From DASYPQ01 sp041488095 (GTDB taxonomy: Bacteria; Planctomycetota; UBA1135; GCA-002686595), in contig JBGPOP010000013.1 of NCBI GenBank assembly GCA_041488095.1, positions 1 to 64,000 of the forward strand: 64,000 bases of DNA. Direction: 5' to 3'. Each line of letters starts with the position of its first letter. Position 1 is the stretch's first letter. The translations under genes and the position numbers were made by a program. Positions 8,742-17,487 of the stretch are shown piece after piece. Under the pieces are notes generated by a model. That model saw only the letters and a list, made by a program, of their open reading frames with translations, made no database searches and was not told the origin of the DNA.

Positions 8742-9640
8742 CGCACCAGCAGCGCCTCGACGATCTGCTTCGACGGATCGAAGCCGCGCAGGCGGATCGC
8801 CTCCGCGACGCCGTCGGGCAGCGCCGCGCGGGGCGCGAGGCCGACGAGCTCGCTCTCCCGGATCGCGACGCCGCGGGCTCCCGCCTCGCGCTCGATCTCG
8901 CGGAACACGCGCAGGAGACCGGTGCGCTCGAAGTCGCACACGTTCAGGCTGACCTGAGCGCAGGCAAGGTCGTCGAGGAAGAAGCCCAGGGCCTTGATCC
9001 CCGGCAGCCCGCCGTCCTTCTCGCGGATCTTCCGGGCGATGTCCTTGGCGACCTGCACGTCCTTCGTCTCGAGGTTGACGTTGAACGCGATCAGGAACTT
9101 CCTCGCGCCGATCACGGTCGCGCCCGCGGTCGGGTGGATCGCGTGCTTCGGCCCGGCATCGGGCTCGCGCGCGGGGTCCTTGCCGATCAGGTCGCGCAGG
9201 CCCTCGAACTGGCCCCTGCGGACGTCGGCGAGGTTCCTGCGCTCCGGCCGGAGAGCCGCGGCCTCGTAGAAGTAGACCGGGATCTCGAGCTCGCGCCCGA
9301 CGCGCTCGCCGAGAGCGTGGGCCAGCGCGACGCACTCCTGCATCGAGCTGCCCTCGAGCGGAACGAAGGGCACGACATCGGTGGCTCCCATGCGCGGGTG
9401 CTCGCCCGTGTGCGTGCGCAGATCGATCCGCTCCTTGGCCTTGGCGATGGCGCGGAACGCGGCCTCGGAGACGGCCCTCGGAGTGCCGACGAACGTGACG
9501 ACGGCGCGGTTGTGGCTCGCGTCGAGGCTCTGGTCGATCAGCTTGACGCCGGCGACGGAGCGGATCGAGTCCAGGATCTCCTCGACGACCTCGGTTCGCC
9601 GGCCTTCGCTGAAGTTGGGCACGCACTCGACGAGGCTCAT
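8738..9640 (-). CDS. ftcD: Glutamate formimidoyltransferase
   Basis: 300 residues from the second in-frame Met (MSLVECVPNFSEGRR), the family's normal N-terminus; the frame extends 16 codons upstream without support. It transfers the formimino group of N-formimidoylglutamate to tetrahydrofolate, the last step of one histidine-degradation route. The catalytic-His region THTGEHPRMGATDVVPF is present. Only the formiminotransferase domain is present; the cyclodeaminase half found in animal FTCD is absent, as usual in bacteria. It starts 19 nt after hutI stops and overlaps the next gene by 4 nt. Confidence 0.93.
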   Translation of the reverse strand: MSLVECVPNFSEGRRTEVVEEILDSIRSVAGVKLIDQSLDASHNRAVVTFVGTPRAVSEAAFRAIAKAKERIDLRTHTGEHPRMGATDVVPFVPLEGSSMQECVALAHALGERVGRELEIPVYFYEAAALRPERRNLADVRRGQFEGLRDLIGKDPAREPDAGPKHAIHPTAGATVIGARKFLIAFNVNLETKDVQVAKDIARKIREKDGGLPGIKALGFFLDDLACAQVSLNVCDFERTGLLRVFREIEREAGARGVAIRESELVGLAPRAALPDGVAEAIRLRGFDPSKQIVEALLVR

Positions 9641-9659
9641 GGCGGCTCCGTGCAAGGCA

Positions 9660-10955
9660 TTAGACCCCGCCGCTCCGGAGCGCGCCACGCGACGGCTCTC
9701 GCTCGAGGACCACCCGCCCGGCCTTGACCACCGCGACGACGGGGTTGCGGCCCAGCTCGTAGACGAGATGGAGGTGGCTCGGCACGTCGAGCACCAGCAG
9801 ATCGGCCTGCTTGCCGGGCTCGATCGAGCCCAGGCGCTCTCCGCGGCCGAGCGAGCAGGCCGCGTTGAGCGTCGCCGCGGTCAGACATTCCGCGGCGGTC
9901 ATGCGGTAGCGCAGCGCCGCCCAGGAGAGCACCTCGGGCAGGCTCTGGAGGTAGCAGCTCCCCGGATTGAAGTCGGTCGAGAGCGCCGGCGCGAGCCCCG
10001 CGTCGATCATCCTGCGCGCGGGAGCCTCCTGCTCCTGGCGCAGGTAGAGCGGCACGACCGGGCACAGCACCGGGATCACGCCCGCGCGGGAGAGCGCCTC
10101 GATCCCGCGCTCCGTCGCGAACTCGAGATGGTCTGCGCTCGCGGCGCCGAGCTCGGCGGCGAGCTCGGCCGCGCCGAGCCCCGAGAGCTGGTCGGCGTGG
10201 ATGCGCAGGCCGAGGCCGAGGTCGCGCGCGCGGGAGAGGACGCGCCTGGCGGCGTCGAGGTCGAAGTACCCCTTCTCCGCGAACACGTCGCAGTATTCCG
10301 CGAGCCGGCCCTCGGCCACGCGCGGGAGCATCTTCTCGACGACGAGGTCGACGTAGGCCTGCCTGCGGTCGCGGAACTCCTCGGGGTAGTCGTGGGCGCC
10401 CAGGAACGTCGGCGCGATCTCGACCGCGTGCCCCTTCGCGGCGGCGAGGACATCGAGGCACTTGATCTCGTCCGCGAGCGCGAGCCCGTAGCCGGTCTTC
10501 GCCTCGACCGTGGTCGTGCCGAGCTCGAGGAAGCGGTCGAGTCGGACGAGGAGCCCCGCCAGGAGCTGCTCCTTCGACGCTGCGCGCACGCCGCGGACGC
10601 TCGCGAGGATCCCGCCTCCCCGCCGCGCGATCTCGGCGTAGCTCGCGCCCGCCGTGCGCATCTCGAACTCGTCCTCGCGCGTCCCCGCGAACACGGGGTG
10701 CGTGTGCGCGTCGACGAAGCCGGGCACGACCGTCCCCGCGCGCGCGTCGAGCTCGCGGCGTCCGCGGAAGCGGCGGCGGATGTCCGCTTCCGGGCCGACG
10801 GCGGCGATCCGGCCGGCCTCGACGGCCACGGCTGCGCCGGTCGTGACCCGGATCCGGCCGAGCGCCGAACCTCCCTGCGGAGCGTTTCCGGCCGGCGTCG
10901 CGATCTCGGCTGCGCCGTGGACGAGGAGATCGACCTGTGCCGGTTCCGACGCCAC
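9660..10955 (-). CDS. hutI: Imidazolonepropionase
   Basis: 431 residues, amidohydrolase superfamily, GTG start. Hydrolyses 4-imidazolone-5-propionate to N-formimino-glutamate in histidine catabolism. Metal-binding VDAHTHPVFAGTRE near residue 80, later H-containing HADQLSG and STDFNPGS, and the C-terminal EPGKQADLLVLD strand are typical. Its product is the substrate of the enzyme encoded next (ftcD), so the two form a pathway pair; hutH and hutU are not in the window. A TAGAGT box lies 7 nt before the start codon. The first residues (ASEPAQVDLLVHGAAEI) match the usual amidohydrolase N-terminal beta-strand. Confidence 0.95.
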   Translation of the reverse strand: MASEPAQVDLLVHGAAEIATPAGNAPQGGSALGRIRVTTGAAVAVEAGRIAAVGPEADIRRRFRGRRELDARAGTVVPGFVDAHTHPVFAGTREDEFEMRTAGASYAEIARRGGGILASVRGVRAASKEQLLAGLLVRLDRFLELGTTTVEAKTGYGLALADEIKCLDVLAAAKGHAVEIAPTFLGAHDYPEEFRDRRQAYVDLVVEKMLPRVAEGRLAEYCDVFAEKGYFDLDAARRVLSRARDLGLGLRIHADQLSGLGAAELAAELGAASADHLEFATERGIEALSRAGVIPVLCPVVPLYLRQEQEAPARRMIDAGLAPALSTDFNPGSCYLQSLPEVLSWAALRYRMTAAECLTAATLNAACSLGRGERLGSIEPGKQADLLVLDVPSHLHLVYELGRNPVVAVVKAGRVVLEREPSRGALRSGGV

Positions 10956-10962
10956 GGCGCTG

Positions 10963-11002
10963 ACTCTAGCGGATTCCGCATGCCGCTGGAGCGGGCTAGA
11001 CT
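10963..11002. promoter_or_regulatory. Divergent promoter region, hutI (-) / ASPIC-UnbV gene (+)
   Basis: Back-to-back -10-like boxes: TAGAGT on the minus strand at 10968-10963, 7 nt before the hutI start, and TAGACT on the plus strand at 10997-11002, 15 nt before the ATG at 11018. -35 elements are not obvious. The 62 nt between the two starts is the only room for both promoters. Confidence 0.4.
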
Positions 11003-11017
11003 GCGCTCCTGGCGCGC

Positions 11018-12781
11018 ATGTCCCCCCCGACCCTGCTCAAGGCCGCCGTGGCGCTCTGCTTCGCCGGCCTGATCGGCTTCGCCTGGTGGGCGGGGCGCAG
11101 GCCGGAGCCCGTCAAGTCCGCGGCCGTTCAGCACGACTTCGGCTTCCGCCTGCGCGAGTGCTCGAAGGCCTGCGGCATCGATTTCATGCACCACGCGCCG
11201 CGCCTGGACCCGATGCTCGCGAACATCATGCCCCACGTCGCGGCGATGGGGGCGTCGGTCTCGGTGTGCGACGCGAACGGCGACGGCTGGGCCGATCTCT
11301 ACGCGACCAACAGCGAATTCGGGCAGCCCAATGCGCTCTATGTCAACCAGCACGACGGCACGTTCCGCGACATCGCGATCAGCGCGGGGGTCGCGGACGT
11401 CAACGTCGAGGGCCGGGGCGTCTCGATGGGCTCGATCTGGGCCGACTACGACAACGACGGCGACCAGGACTTCTTCCTCTACAAGTGGGGCCACCCCCAG
11501 CTCTTCCGCAACAACGGCGACTCGACCTTCACCGACGTCACGGAGGCGGCGGGGCTCGCGCGGTGGATGAACTCGAACGCGGCCTGCTGGATCGACTACG
11601 ACCGCGACGGCCTCCTGGACCTCTACGTGGCGGGCTATTTCCGCGAGGAGGTCGACCTGTGGCACCTCAAGACGACGCGGATCATGCAGGCCAGCTTCGA
11701 GTTCGCGCGGAACGGCGGGCACAACTACCTGTACAGGAACCTCGGCGACGGACGCTTCGAGGACGTCACCGCGAGGACGGGAGCGGACAGCACGCGCTGG
11801 ACTCTCGCGGTCGCGGCGGCGGACTTCAACGGCGACGGCTGGCCGGATCTGTACCTGGCCAACGACTACGGGCCGGAGGAGTACTTCGAGAACGTCCGGG
11901 GCGAACGATTCGAGCTGAAAAGCGGCGTCGGTCTCGACGAGAGCAGCAAGAGCGGGATGGCCGTGGCCGTCGGCGACTTCGAGTGCGACGGGCGCCTGGG
12001 GGTGTACGTCACGAACATCTCGAAGAGCGGCTACCTGTTCCAGGGCAACAACCTGCGCATCAACCGCCTGGCCGACCGGGGCTGGTTCCAGAACGTGGCC
12101 GAGGGAATCGTCGCCGACTGCGGGTGGGCGTGGGGGGCCCAGTTCGGCGACCTGAACAACGACGGGAGGCCCGACCTCTACGTGGTCAACGGCTTCGTGT
12201 CGGCGAGCAAGGACCGCGACTACTGGTACGGGATGTCGAAGATCGCCGGAGCGAGCGGGGAGCTCGCCGAGGACGCGCGGCAGTGGCCGCCCATGGCGGA
12301 CCGCAGCCTCTCGGGATACGAGCGCTCGCGCGTGCTCGTGAACGAGGGCCGGTCGCGCTTCGTCGACGCGGCCGAGGCAGTCGGCGCAGACGACCTCCTG
12401 GACGGGCGCGCGGTCGCGTTCGCCGACTTCTTCCACCTCGGAGCGCTCGACGTCGCGATCGCCAACCAGAAGGGACCTCTGCTCCTCTACCGGAACGAGG
12501 TCGCTCCGGACAGGGGCTGGATCCGGCTCGCGCTCGCGGGGACCCGCAGCAACAGGAGCGCCGTCGGCGCGCAGGTGACGCTCCTCTTCGACGGGGCGAA
12601 AGAAACGCAGACCGTGATGGCAGGGAGCGGCTTCTGCTCGCAGAACGATCTCGCGCTGCACTTCGGCCTGGGATCCTCGAGGCCGGAGAAGGCGATCGTC
12701 CGCTGGCCCTCGGGGGTCGAACAGATCGTGACTTCGCTGCGGACCGGGGGAGTCAACGCGCTGGAGGAGCCGCGCGAGTGA
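11018..12781 (+). CDS. ASPIC/UnbV FG-GAP repeat protein (CRTAC1-like)
   Basis: 587 residues. A single N-terminal hydrophobic segment (residues 7-27) serves as signal or anchor. Repeated calcium-binding FG-GAP/VCBS units follow, e.g. DANGDGWADLYATN, DYDNDGDQDFFLY, DYDRDGLLDLYVAG, DFNGDGWPDLYLAND, DLNNDGRPDLYVVNG, forming a predicted beta-propeller. The C-terminal 90 residues contain the ASPIC/UnbV module (LALAGTRSNRSAVGAQVTL, then GSGFCSQNDLALHFGLG and VRWPSG). Family members are secreted and of unknown biochemical role. The stop overlaps the GTG of the RnfD-like gene by 4 nt, so the two are translationally coupled. Confidence 0.9.
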   Translation: MSPPTLLKAAVALCFAGLIGFAWWAGRRPEPVKSAAVQHDFGFRLRECSKACGIDFMHHAPRLDPMLANIMPHVAAMGASVSVCDANGDGWADLYATNSEFGQPNALYVNQHDGTFRDIAISAGVADVNVEGRGVSMGSIWADYDNDGDQDFFLYKWGHPQLFRNNGDSTFTDVTEAAGLARWMNSNAACWIDYDRDGLLDLYVAGYFREEVDLWHLKTTRIMQASFEFARNGGHNYLYRNLGDGRFEDVTARTGADSTRWTLAVAAADFNGDGWPDLYLANDYGPEEYFENVRGERFELKSGVGLDESSKSGMAVAVGDFECDGRLGVYVTNISKSGYLFQGNNLRINRLADRGWFQNVAEGIVADCGWAWGAQFGDLNNDGRPDLYVVNGFVSASKDRDYWYGMSKIAGASGELAEDARQWPPMADRSLSGYERSRVLVNEGRSRFVDAAEAVGADDLLDGRAVAFADFFHLGALDVAIANQKGPLLLYRNEVAPDRGWIRLALAGTRSNRSAVGAQVTLLFDGAKETQTVMAGSGFCSQNDLALHFGLGSSRPEKAIVRWPSGVEQIVTSLRTGGVNALEEPRE

Positions 12782-13629
12782 GCGCTCCGTCCACCACGGC
12801 GGGTTCGATCGGAGCCCGGCAGGGGATCGACCCGCGCTGGCTCTCCTCGAGCCTCCTGACCCTCATCCTGGTGGTCGGCCAATGGCGCTTCCAGATCCTG
12901 GGCGACAGCTACATGCCCTGGCTGATCGCGCTCGCGACGGCGATCGCGGCCGAGACCGTCCTGCACCACCTGCACACCGGGCGCTTTCCGAACCTCCTCA
13001 GCGCCTACATCAGCGGCAACAGCGTCGCCATCCTGCTGAAGCCCTCGGGCGGCCTGCTCTGGCCCTTCGCCGTCTGCTCGCTCCTCGCGATCTCCTCGAA
13101 GTACGTGTTGCGGTACCGCGGGCGCCACCTGTGGAACCCGACGAACTTCAGCGTGTGCCTGATGCTCCTCGTCGCCTCGGGACAGGTGAGCATGCTCAGC
13201 CACCAGTGGGGAAATGATCCGGCCATGGTGGCGGTGATCTGGGCCGTCGGACTGCTCACCGTCTGGCGGGCGCGCGTCCTGCACATCACGCTCACCTACC
13301 TGGCGGCCTTCGTGGTCCTCGCCTGGGCGCGCACGTTCGTCAACCACCAGCCGCTGGGCGGCGAGCTGGGTCCGGTCACGGGTCCGATGTACCAGCTCTT
13401 CATGTTCTTCATGGTCACCGACCCGCGCACGATCGTCAGCGGCAGGATGAGACAGATCGGAGTCGTGCTGCTCGTGGCCCTGGCCGAGTGCGCGATCCGT
13501 CTGCTGTGCGACTTCGACGTGCTACCGGCCGGCAATCCGCTCTGCGCTGCGCCTCCGATGTTCGCCCTGTTCCTGGTCGGGCCGATCTTCCTCTTCGCAC
13601 AGCTCTCGCGCGCACCCGCCCCGAAGTAG
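12778..13629 (+). CDS. RnfD/NqrB-like membrane protein
   Basis: 283 residues, GTG start inside the stop of the preceding gene (GTGA). Seven to eight hydrophobic segments, with family-typical stretches LHHLHTGRFPN, AYISGNSVAILL, LWNPTNFSV and FFMVTDPRT. RnfD and NqrB carry FMN covalently on the Thr of an SGAT motif; the matching place here reads VTGPM, so flavinylation is unlikely. No other Rnf/Nqr subunits are nearby. It is probably a stand-alone family member working with the secreted ASPIC/UnbV protein, perhaps in electron transfer or membrane anchoring; this is inference from pairing. Confidence 0.75.
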   Translation: MSAPSTTAGSIGARQGIDPRWLSSSLLTLILVVGQWRFQILGDSYMPWLIALATAIAAETVLHHLHTGRFPNLLSAYISGNSVAILLKPSGGLLWPFAVCSLLAISSKYVLRYRGRHLWNPTNFSVCLMLLVASGQVSMLSHQWGNDPAMVAVIWAVGLLTVWRARVLHITLTYLAAFVVLAWARTFVNHQPLGGELGPVTGPMYQLFMFFMVTDPRTIVSGRMRQIGVVLLVALAECAIRLLCDFDVLPAGNPLCAAPPMFALFLVGPIFLFAQLSRAPAPK

Positions 13630-13646
13630 CCGCGGGCCGGGACGAA

Positions 13647-15062
13647 TCAGTTCCGGCGGGCGACGGCGATCAGCGAGGCCCCGTGCCAAGGCAGCAGCGG
13701 ATCGATCCATCGCAGCCACCAGACCGAGAGGTTCAGCAGCTTGAGCTGCACCCTCCCGAAGTGCTTGCGACGCAGCACGCGTCCGTTGAACCACCAGGCC
13801 GGCGTCGTCGCGCGGTTGAAGTCGAACATCGTCTCCACCTCGAACCCGCCCAGACGCAGGGCCTCTCCGAGCGAGCCGCGCGTGTAGCGCCTCTGGTGGC
13901 CCAGGACCTCGTCGAGCGTGCCCTGGATCCCCGGCCCCTGCGGGACGAGGATCACCACCCTGCCCCCGGGCGAGAGGGCTGCGCGCATGTTGGCGAGAGC
14001 CGTGGCCTCCTCCTTGACGTGCTCGAGCACGTTCAGGCACACGACCGTGTCGTAGCGCCCGGACAGATCCGCGAAGTCGCGCGAGTCGGCGAGGTCGATC
14101 CGGCGCACGTCGAGGTAGGGCCGGGACGGAAACGAGCGCCTCAGGTAATCCAGGTAGTGCGGGTTGATGTCGGAGGCCGTGTAGAGATCGCGCGGACACA
14201 GGTTGCGTGTCATGTTCCCGATGCCGGCGCCCAGCTCCAGCACGCGTGCGCCCAGAGACGGGCGCACGGCATCCGCCATCCAACGGTTGAACTTGGGCAC
14301 GTCCGAGAGGCTGACCAGGATGTTCGAGCCGTACTCGTCGGGCTTGTAGATGTCGTCGATCAGCCACCAGTGCAGCATCGCGCCCAAGGCGCGGATCGCG
14401 TCCACGAAGCCGATCTTCTTGCCTTCCTCGTAGGTGCGGCCGGCGTAGGAGATCGGCACCTCGTACATGCGGGCGCCGCGCTTCTTGAGCTTGAAGGTCA
14501 GCTCCGGCTCGATGCGGAAGTCGCGGCTCCGGATCGGGATCGACTGCAGGAGCGGCGTGCGCACGGCCTTGTAGCAGGTCTCCATGTCGGAGAGATTCAG
14601 GTCGGTGAGCAGGTTGCAGATCGTCGTCAGGAGCCTGTTCCCGAGCGCGTGCCGGTAGTACAGCACCCGGCGATAGTCGCCTGAGAGGAACCGCGAACCA
14701 TAGACGACATCGGCCTCGTCGTTCACGAACGGGGCCATCAGCAGGGGCAGGTCCCTGGGGTTGTACTCCAGGTCTGCGTCCTGGATGACCGTGACCTCGC
14801 CTCGGGCGAGCGCGACACCGCTAGCCACGGCACCGCCCTTGCCGCGGTTCTCGGGATGCTCGACGTACGTGATCCGGTCCGGGTGCTGAGCCGCGATGGC
14901 CCGCAGGATCTCGCGGGTGCCGTCCCGGGAGCCGTCGTCGACGACGATCAGGTCCAGACGCGAGATGAGCGGACTCTCGACGGCCAGGACACGCGCGATC
15001 GACTCGGCAACGAGGTAGCGCTCGTTGTAGACCGGCATGACCACGGACAGGTGCACGCCCAT
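13647..15062 (-). CDS. Fusion of family 2 glycosyltransferase and SAM methyltransferase
   Basis: 471 residues. Residues 1-235 are a GT-A fold family 2 glycosyltransferase like dolichol-phosphate mannosyltransferase: VVMPVYNE, VVDDGSRDGT, GKGGAVASG, QDADLEYNP and the RSRDFRIEPEL segment. Residues about 265-470 are a class I methyltransferase with motif I VLELGAGIGNMT, ASDINPHYLDYL and CLNVLEHVKEE. The two parts are joined without a stop or frameshift. It could glycosylate and methylate one polyprenyl-linked or protein-linked glycan, the order being unknown. The gene ends 18 nt from the end of the convergent RnfD-like gene. A TAGCCT box is 6 nt before the ATG. Confidence 0.88.
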   Translation of the reverse strand: MGVHLSVVMPVYNERYLVAESIARVLAVESPLISRLDLIVVDDGSRDGTREILRAIAAQHPDRITYVEHPENRGKGGAVASGVALARGEVTVIQDADLEYNPRDLPLLMAPFVNDEADVVYGSRFLSGDYRRVLYYRHALGNRLLTTICNLLTDLNLSDMETCYKAVRTPLLQSIPIRSRDFRIEPELTFKLKKRGARMYEVPISYAGRTYEEGKKIGFVDAIRALGAMLHWWLIDDIYKPDEYGSNILVSLSDVPKFNRWMADAVRPSLGARVLELGAGIGNMTRNLCPRDLYTASDINPHYLDYLRRSFPSRPYLDVRRIDLADSRDFADLSGRYDTVVCLNVLEHVKEEATALANMRAALSPGGRVVILVPQGPGIQGTLDEVLGHQRRYTRGSLGEALRLGGFEVETMFDFNRATTPAWWFNGRVLRRKHFGRVQLKLLNLSVWWLRWIDPLLPWHGASLIAVARRN

Positions 15063-15068
15063 GCCGAG

Positions 15069-15074
15069 AGGCTA
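15069..15074 (-). promoter_or_regulatory. -10-like box TAGCCT before the GT-methyltransferase gene
   Basis: TAGCCT ends 6 nt before the ATG on the minus strand, which would give a leaderless transcript. No clear -35. Confidence 0.35.
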
Positions 15075-15118
15075 CCAAGCCCTCGCGGCGAACCCATGCT
15101 GCAGCGTCGCGGACTGCT

Positions 15119-15877
15119 TCAGAACGCAGCCCGGGGCCCTGACCTGCGCGAGCCTTCGAGTCCCCGGGCGATGTCGGCCCGGATCCGCTTGCGGGCACGG
15201 AACACGATCATCTTCATGTTGGATGGACCCACGCGCAGTCGGGCCGCGGCCTGCGCGTAGGAGAGGCCGCGGACCTCGATGAGGTCGAGGGCCAGCCGGT
15301 CTCGATCGCGGAGCTTCCGGACGGCGGCGGAGTATTGCGAGAGGACGATCATCCACGCCCGAGCGAGAGAGCGCTCCTCCTCGGAACGACAGAGGCACTC
15401 GCTGGGCCCGCAGCGTCGGTCGACTGGCTCCTGGAGGCCCTCGGGCATGCTCTCGAGCGATCCCTCGCTTCTTCGCATCCGTGCGCGTCGGGCGACGTTT
15501 GCGGCGATCCTGCGCGACCAGACGCGGAAGCTCGCCGGCTGCTCGTCTCGAAAGCCGCCGGCATAGCGGTAGATGTTGACGAAGGTGTCCTGGAGTAGAT
15601 CGAGAGGGTCCTCCCCAAGACCCCAGTTGCGCACGAGCGCGGTGATCCACCCGAGGAGCCCGCCGCGGGTGTACTCGTAGAGGGCCTGGAACTCGGCCGC
15701 CCCGCGGCAGTCGCGAAAGAGCGCCATCAGGGACGTCTCCATCCCCGCCCCGACGTCAGTCGAGGTCTCGTCGGCTCCTGCGTCCGAAAGGGTCCCGCGC
15801 TGGTCGATCAGGGCCAGGATGCCGAGGTTGATGGGGGGTCGGAGAGGAATTGAAGGCGCAGGGATCGAGGAGATCAT
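15119..15877 (-). CDS. ECF-type RNA polymerase sigma factor
   Basis: 252 residues if the ATG at 15877 is used; a second ATG at 15742 (protein METSLMALFRDC...) is also plausible and the frame is open further upstream. Region 2: YTRGGLLGWITAL...EDPLDLLQDTFVNIYRYAGGF, with the WSRRIAANVARR helix. Region 4: helix-turn-helix LALDLIEVRGLSYAQAAARLRVGPSNMKMIVFRARKRI. A 50-residue Ser/Pro/Asp-rich N-terminal tail precedes region 2 and is longer than usual. A Cys pair (CGPSECLC) lies in the linker. No anti-sigma gene is adjacent. The target promoters are unknown. Confidence 0.85.
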   Translation of the reverse strand: MISSIPAPSIPLRPPINLGILALIDQRGTLSDAGADETSTDVGAGMETSLMALFRDCRGAAEFQALYEYTRGGLLGWITALVRNWGLGEDPLDLLQDTFVNIYRYAGGFRDEQPASFRVWSRRIAANVARRARMRRSEGSLESMPEGLQEPVDRRCGPSECLCRSEEERSLARAWMIVLSQYSAAVRKLRDRDRLALDLIEVRGLSYAQAAARLRVGPSNMKMIVFRARKRIRADIARGLEGSRRSGPRAAF

Positions 15878-16115
15878 GGGCGCGCCCAGGCACTCGTCGT
15901 GCCAGTGCGAGACTTGCGCAGACCATCGATGCAATACACTGGAATTGATGGGCTTGTGTCCGTTCCCAGCGGACGATCCTGCATCAGTTCTGTCTTCGTG
16001 ACAGCCCAAGTTTCGGAATCGTAACTGAGCGGTTCCATCTCGAAACGTGCTCGCCACTCCCCTGAAGGTCTTCTCGCACCCTGGCAGTTAGCATGAACGG
16101 GCTGTTGTCAATCCG
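15878..16115. other. Divergent intergenic region, lower GC
   Basis: 238 nt between the sigma factor gene (-) and the CorC-like gene (+), visibly less GC-rich than the genes. TTAGCAT at 16088-16094 could be a -10 for the plus-strand gene (ATG at 16116). On the minus strand TTGACA (16114-16109) is a good -35 match but no -10 at the right spacing is convincing. No RNA gene seen. Confidence 0.35.
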
Positions 16116-17453
16116 ATGACTCGGACCGCCTCCCTCTTCCTGGAGACCGCGCCGCCTCTGCCCTGGCCCTCCGAATGGACCGACCTGTTGGGAGCGGCTC
16201 TGTGGACCCTGCCATTCCTCCTCCTGGCGGCTCTGTTCGCGGTACTGCGTTCCTCGCTTCTTCATTCGCACCCTCAGAGGGTGCTATCCCAGAGCTTGTC
16301 CGAGCGCCAGCGAGCGCGGATCGAGCCCCTGTTGGCTCGGGCAGACAGCCTGGCCACGAGCGCCGGGATCCTGGAGGTCACCTGCGAGCTTGCCTTCGCC
16401 ACGGAGCTCCTCCGGTGGCTCGCGGGCGCGGCACCCGTCGACGGCCGCGCGATCCTGCTGACGGTCCTGATCGCCGCTCCGAGCATCCTGCTCGCGTCCC
16501 ATGCGCTGCCCACCGTGATCGCGTTGGGCCTGGGCGACCGGTTGCTCCTGTGGACCCTCCCTGCCTTCCATCTGATCCAGATCCCCCTGCGCTGGCTGGT
16601 CGGCGCCCTCGAAGCCTCGAGTCGAGCCCTGATGCGTGTCGTCGGCCTGCGCCAGGACCCCGCCTCCTCGCGCCAGATCGTCGAGGGGCTGCGCGATGTG
16701 ATCGCGGACTCCGAGATTTCCGGCGACCTCGACGAAACCGAGCGCGAGATCATCGGCAACGTGATGGAGTTCCGCGACGTCAACATCTCCGCAGCGATGA
16801 CGCCGCGCACGGCGATCCATGGTGTGGAGATCGGCGAGGGGATCCTCGCAGCCGCCCGCCGGATGGCGGAGTGCGGGCACAGTCGCATCCCGGTCTTCGA
16901 CGGCAGTCTGGACACGATCGTCGGGGTGGTCACCGCGCGCGACGTCCTGCAGGCGGCGGGCGAGCGCGGGATGTCGGACCAGCCCTTGCGCGCGATCCTG
17001 CGTCCGGCCTACTTCGTCCCCGAGACCAAGCGACTGTCCGAGCTCTTGGCCGAGTTCCGGCGTGAGAAGATCAAGCTCGCGATCGTCCTCGACGAGTACG
17101 GCGGGACGGCCGGACTCGTCAGCCTGGGCGACATCATCCAGGAGATCGTCGGCGACATCCACGACGAGTTCGACGAGGTCGTTCCGCAGCCCTTCCGCCG
17201 CCTCTCCGACGGCCGGGTCGAGATCGACGCGAGCCTGCGCGTGTCGCAGGTCAACGAGGAGCTCGCCGCGGAAATCCCCGAAAACGGCGACTTCGAGACC
17301 CTGGCGGGATTCGTGCTCGCCCGGCTGGGCCGCTTCCCCAAGCGCGGCGAGACCTTCACCGCGGGCGCGTTCGAGTACACGGTCCTCGAAGCCAGCGATC
17401 GGCGCGTGATCAAGGTCAGCCTGCGCCCGGTCCGTCAGGAGGCTGTCGCCTGA
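16116..17453 (+). CDS. CNNM/CorC-HlyC family membrane CBS-domain protein
   Basis: 445 residues. N-terminal half: a DUF21/CNNM transmembrane domain with hydrophobic stretches near residues 25-45, 105-130 and 140-165. Then the linker ETEREIIGNVMEFRDVNISAAMTPRTAI, two CBS motifs (GHSRIPVFDGSLDTIVGVVTARDVL and LAIVLDEYGGTAGLVSLGDIIQEIVGDIHDEFD) and a C-terminal CorC/HlyC transporter-associated domain. Family members are linked to Mg2+ or Co2+ efflux; 'haemolysin' is a historic label. The start is the ATG after an A/T-rich stretch, with no strong ribosome site. Downstream recO starts 34 nt later with its own -10 box. Confidence 0.92.
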   Translation: MTRTASLFLETAPPLPWPSEWTDLLGAALWTLPFLLLAALFAVLRSSLLHSHPQRVLSQSLSERQRARIEPLLARADSLATSAGILEVTCELAFATELLRWLAGAAPVDGRAILLTVLIAAPSILLASHALPTVIALGLGDRLLLWTLPAFHLIQIPLRWLVGALEASSRALMRVVGLRQDPASSRQIVEGLRDVIADSEISGDLDETEREIIGNVMEFRDVNISAAMTPRTAIHGVEIGEGILAAARRMAECGHSRIPVFDGSLDTIVGVVTARDVLQAAGERGMSDQPLRAILRPAYFVPETKRLSELLAEFRREKIKLAIVLDEYGGTAGLVSLGDIIQEIVGDIHDEFDEVVPQPFRRLSDGRVEIDASLRVSQVNEELAAEIPENGDFETLAGFVLARLGRFPKRGETFTAGAFEYTVLEASDRRVIKVSLRPVRQEAVA

Positions 17454-17475
17454 TCGCCGGAAACCATGCGGGGAG

Positions 17476-17481
17476 TAGGAT
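17476..17481 (+). promoter_or_regulatory. -10-like box TAGGAT before recO
   Basis: TAGGAT ends 6 nt before the recO GTG; there is no room for a leader or Shine-Dalgarno sequence. Confidence 0.4.
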
Positions 17482-17487
17482 CTTCGC

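Noticed and set aside
5340..8957. 1205-codon plus-strand open frame opposite hisS and the pseudo-peptidases
   Set aside because: Long antisense frames are common at this GC content; the composition is Arg/Leu/Val/Glu-rich with no motif and the opposite strand encodes clear families. Same reasoning for the long frames at 30246-33956 and 39941-42478.
16109..16114. TTGACA on the minus strand as promoter of the sigma factor gene
   Set aside because: No -10 with acceptable spacing (nearest TAACTG is 15 nt away) and 230 nt from the start; kept only as a remark.
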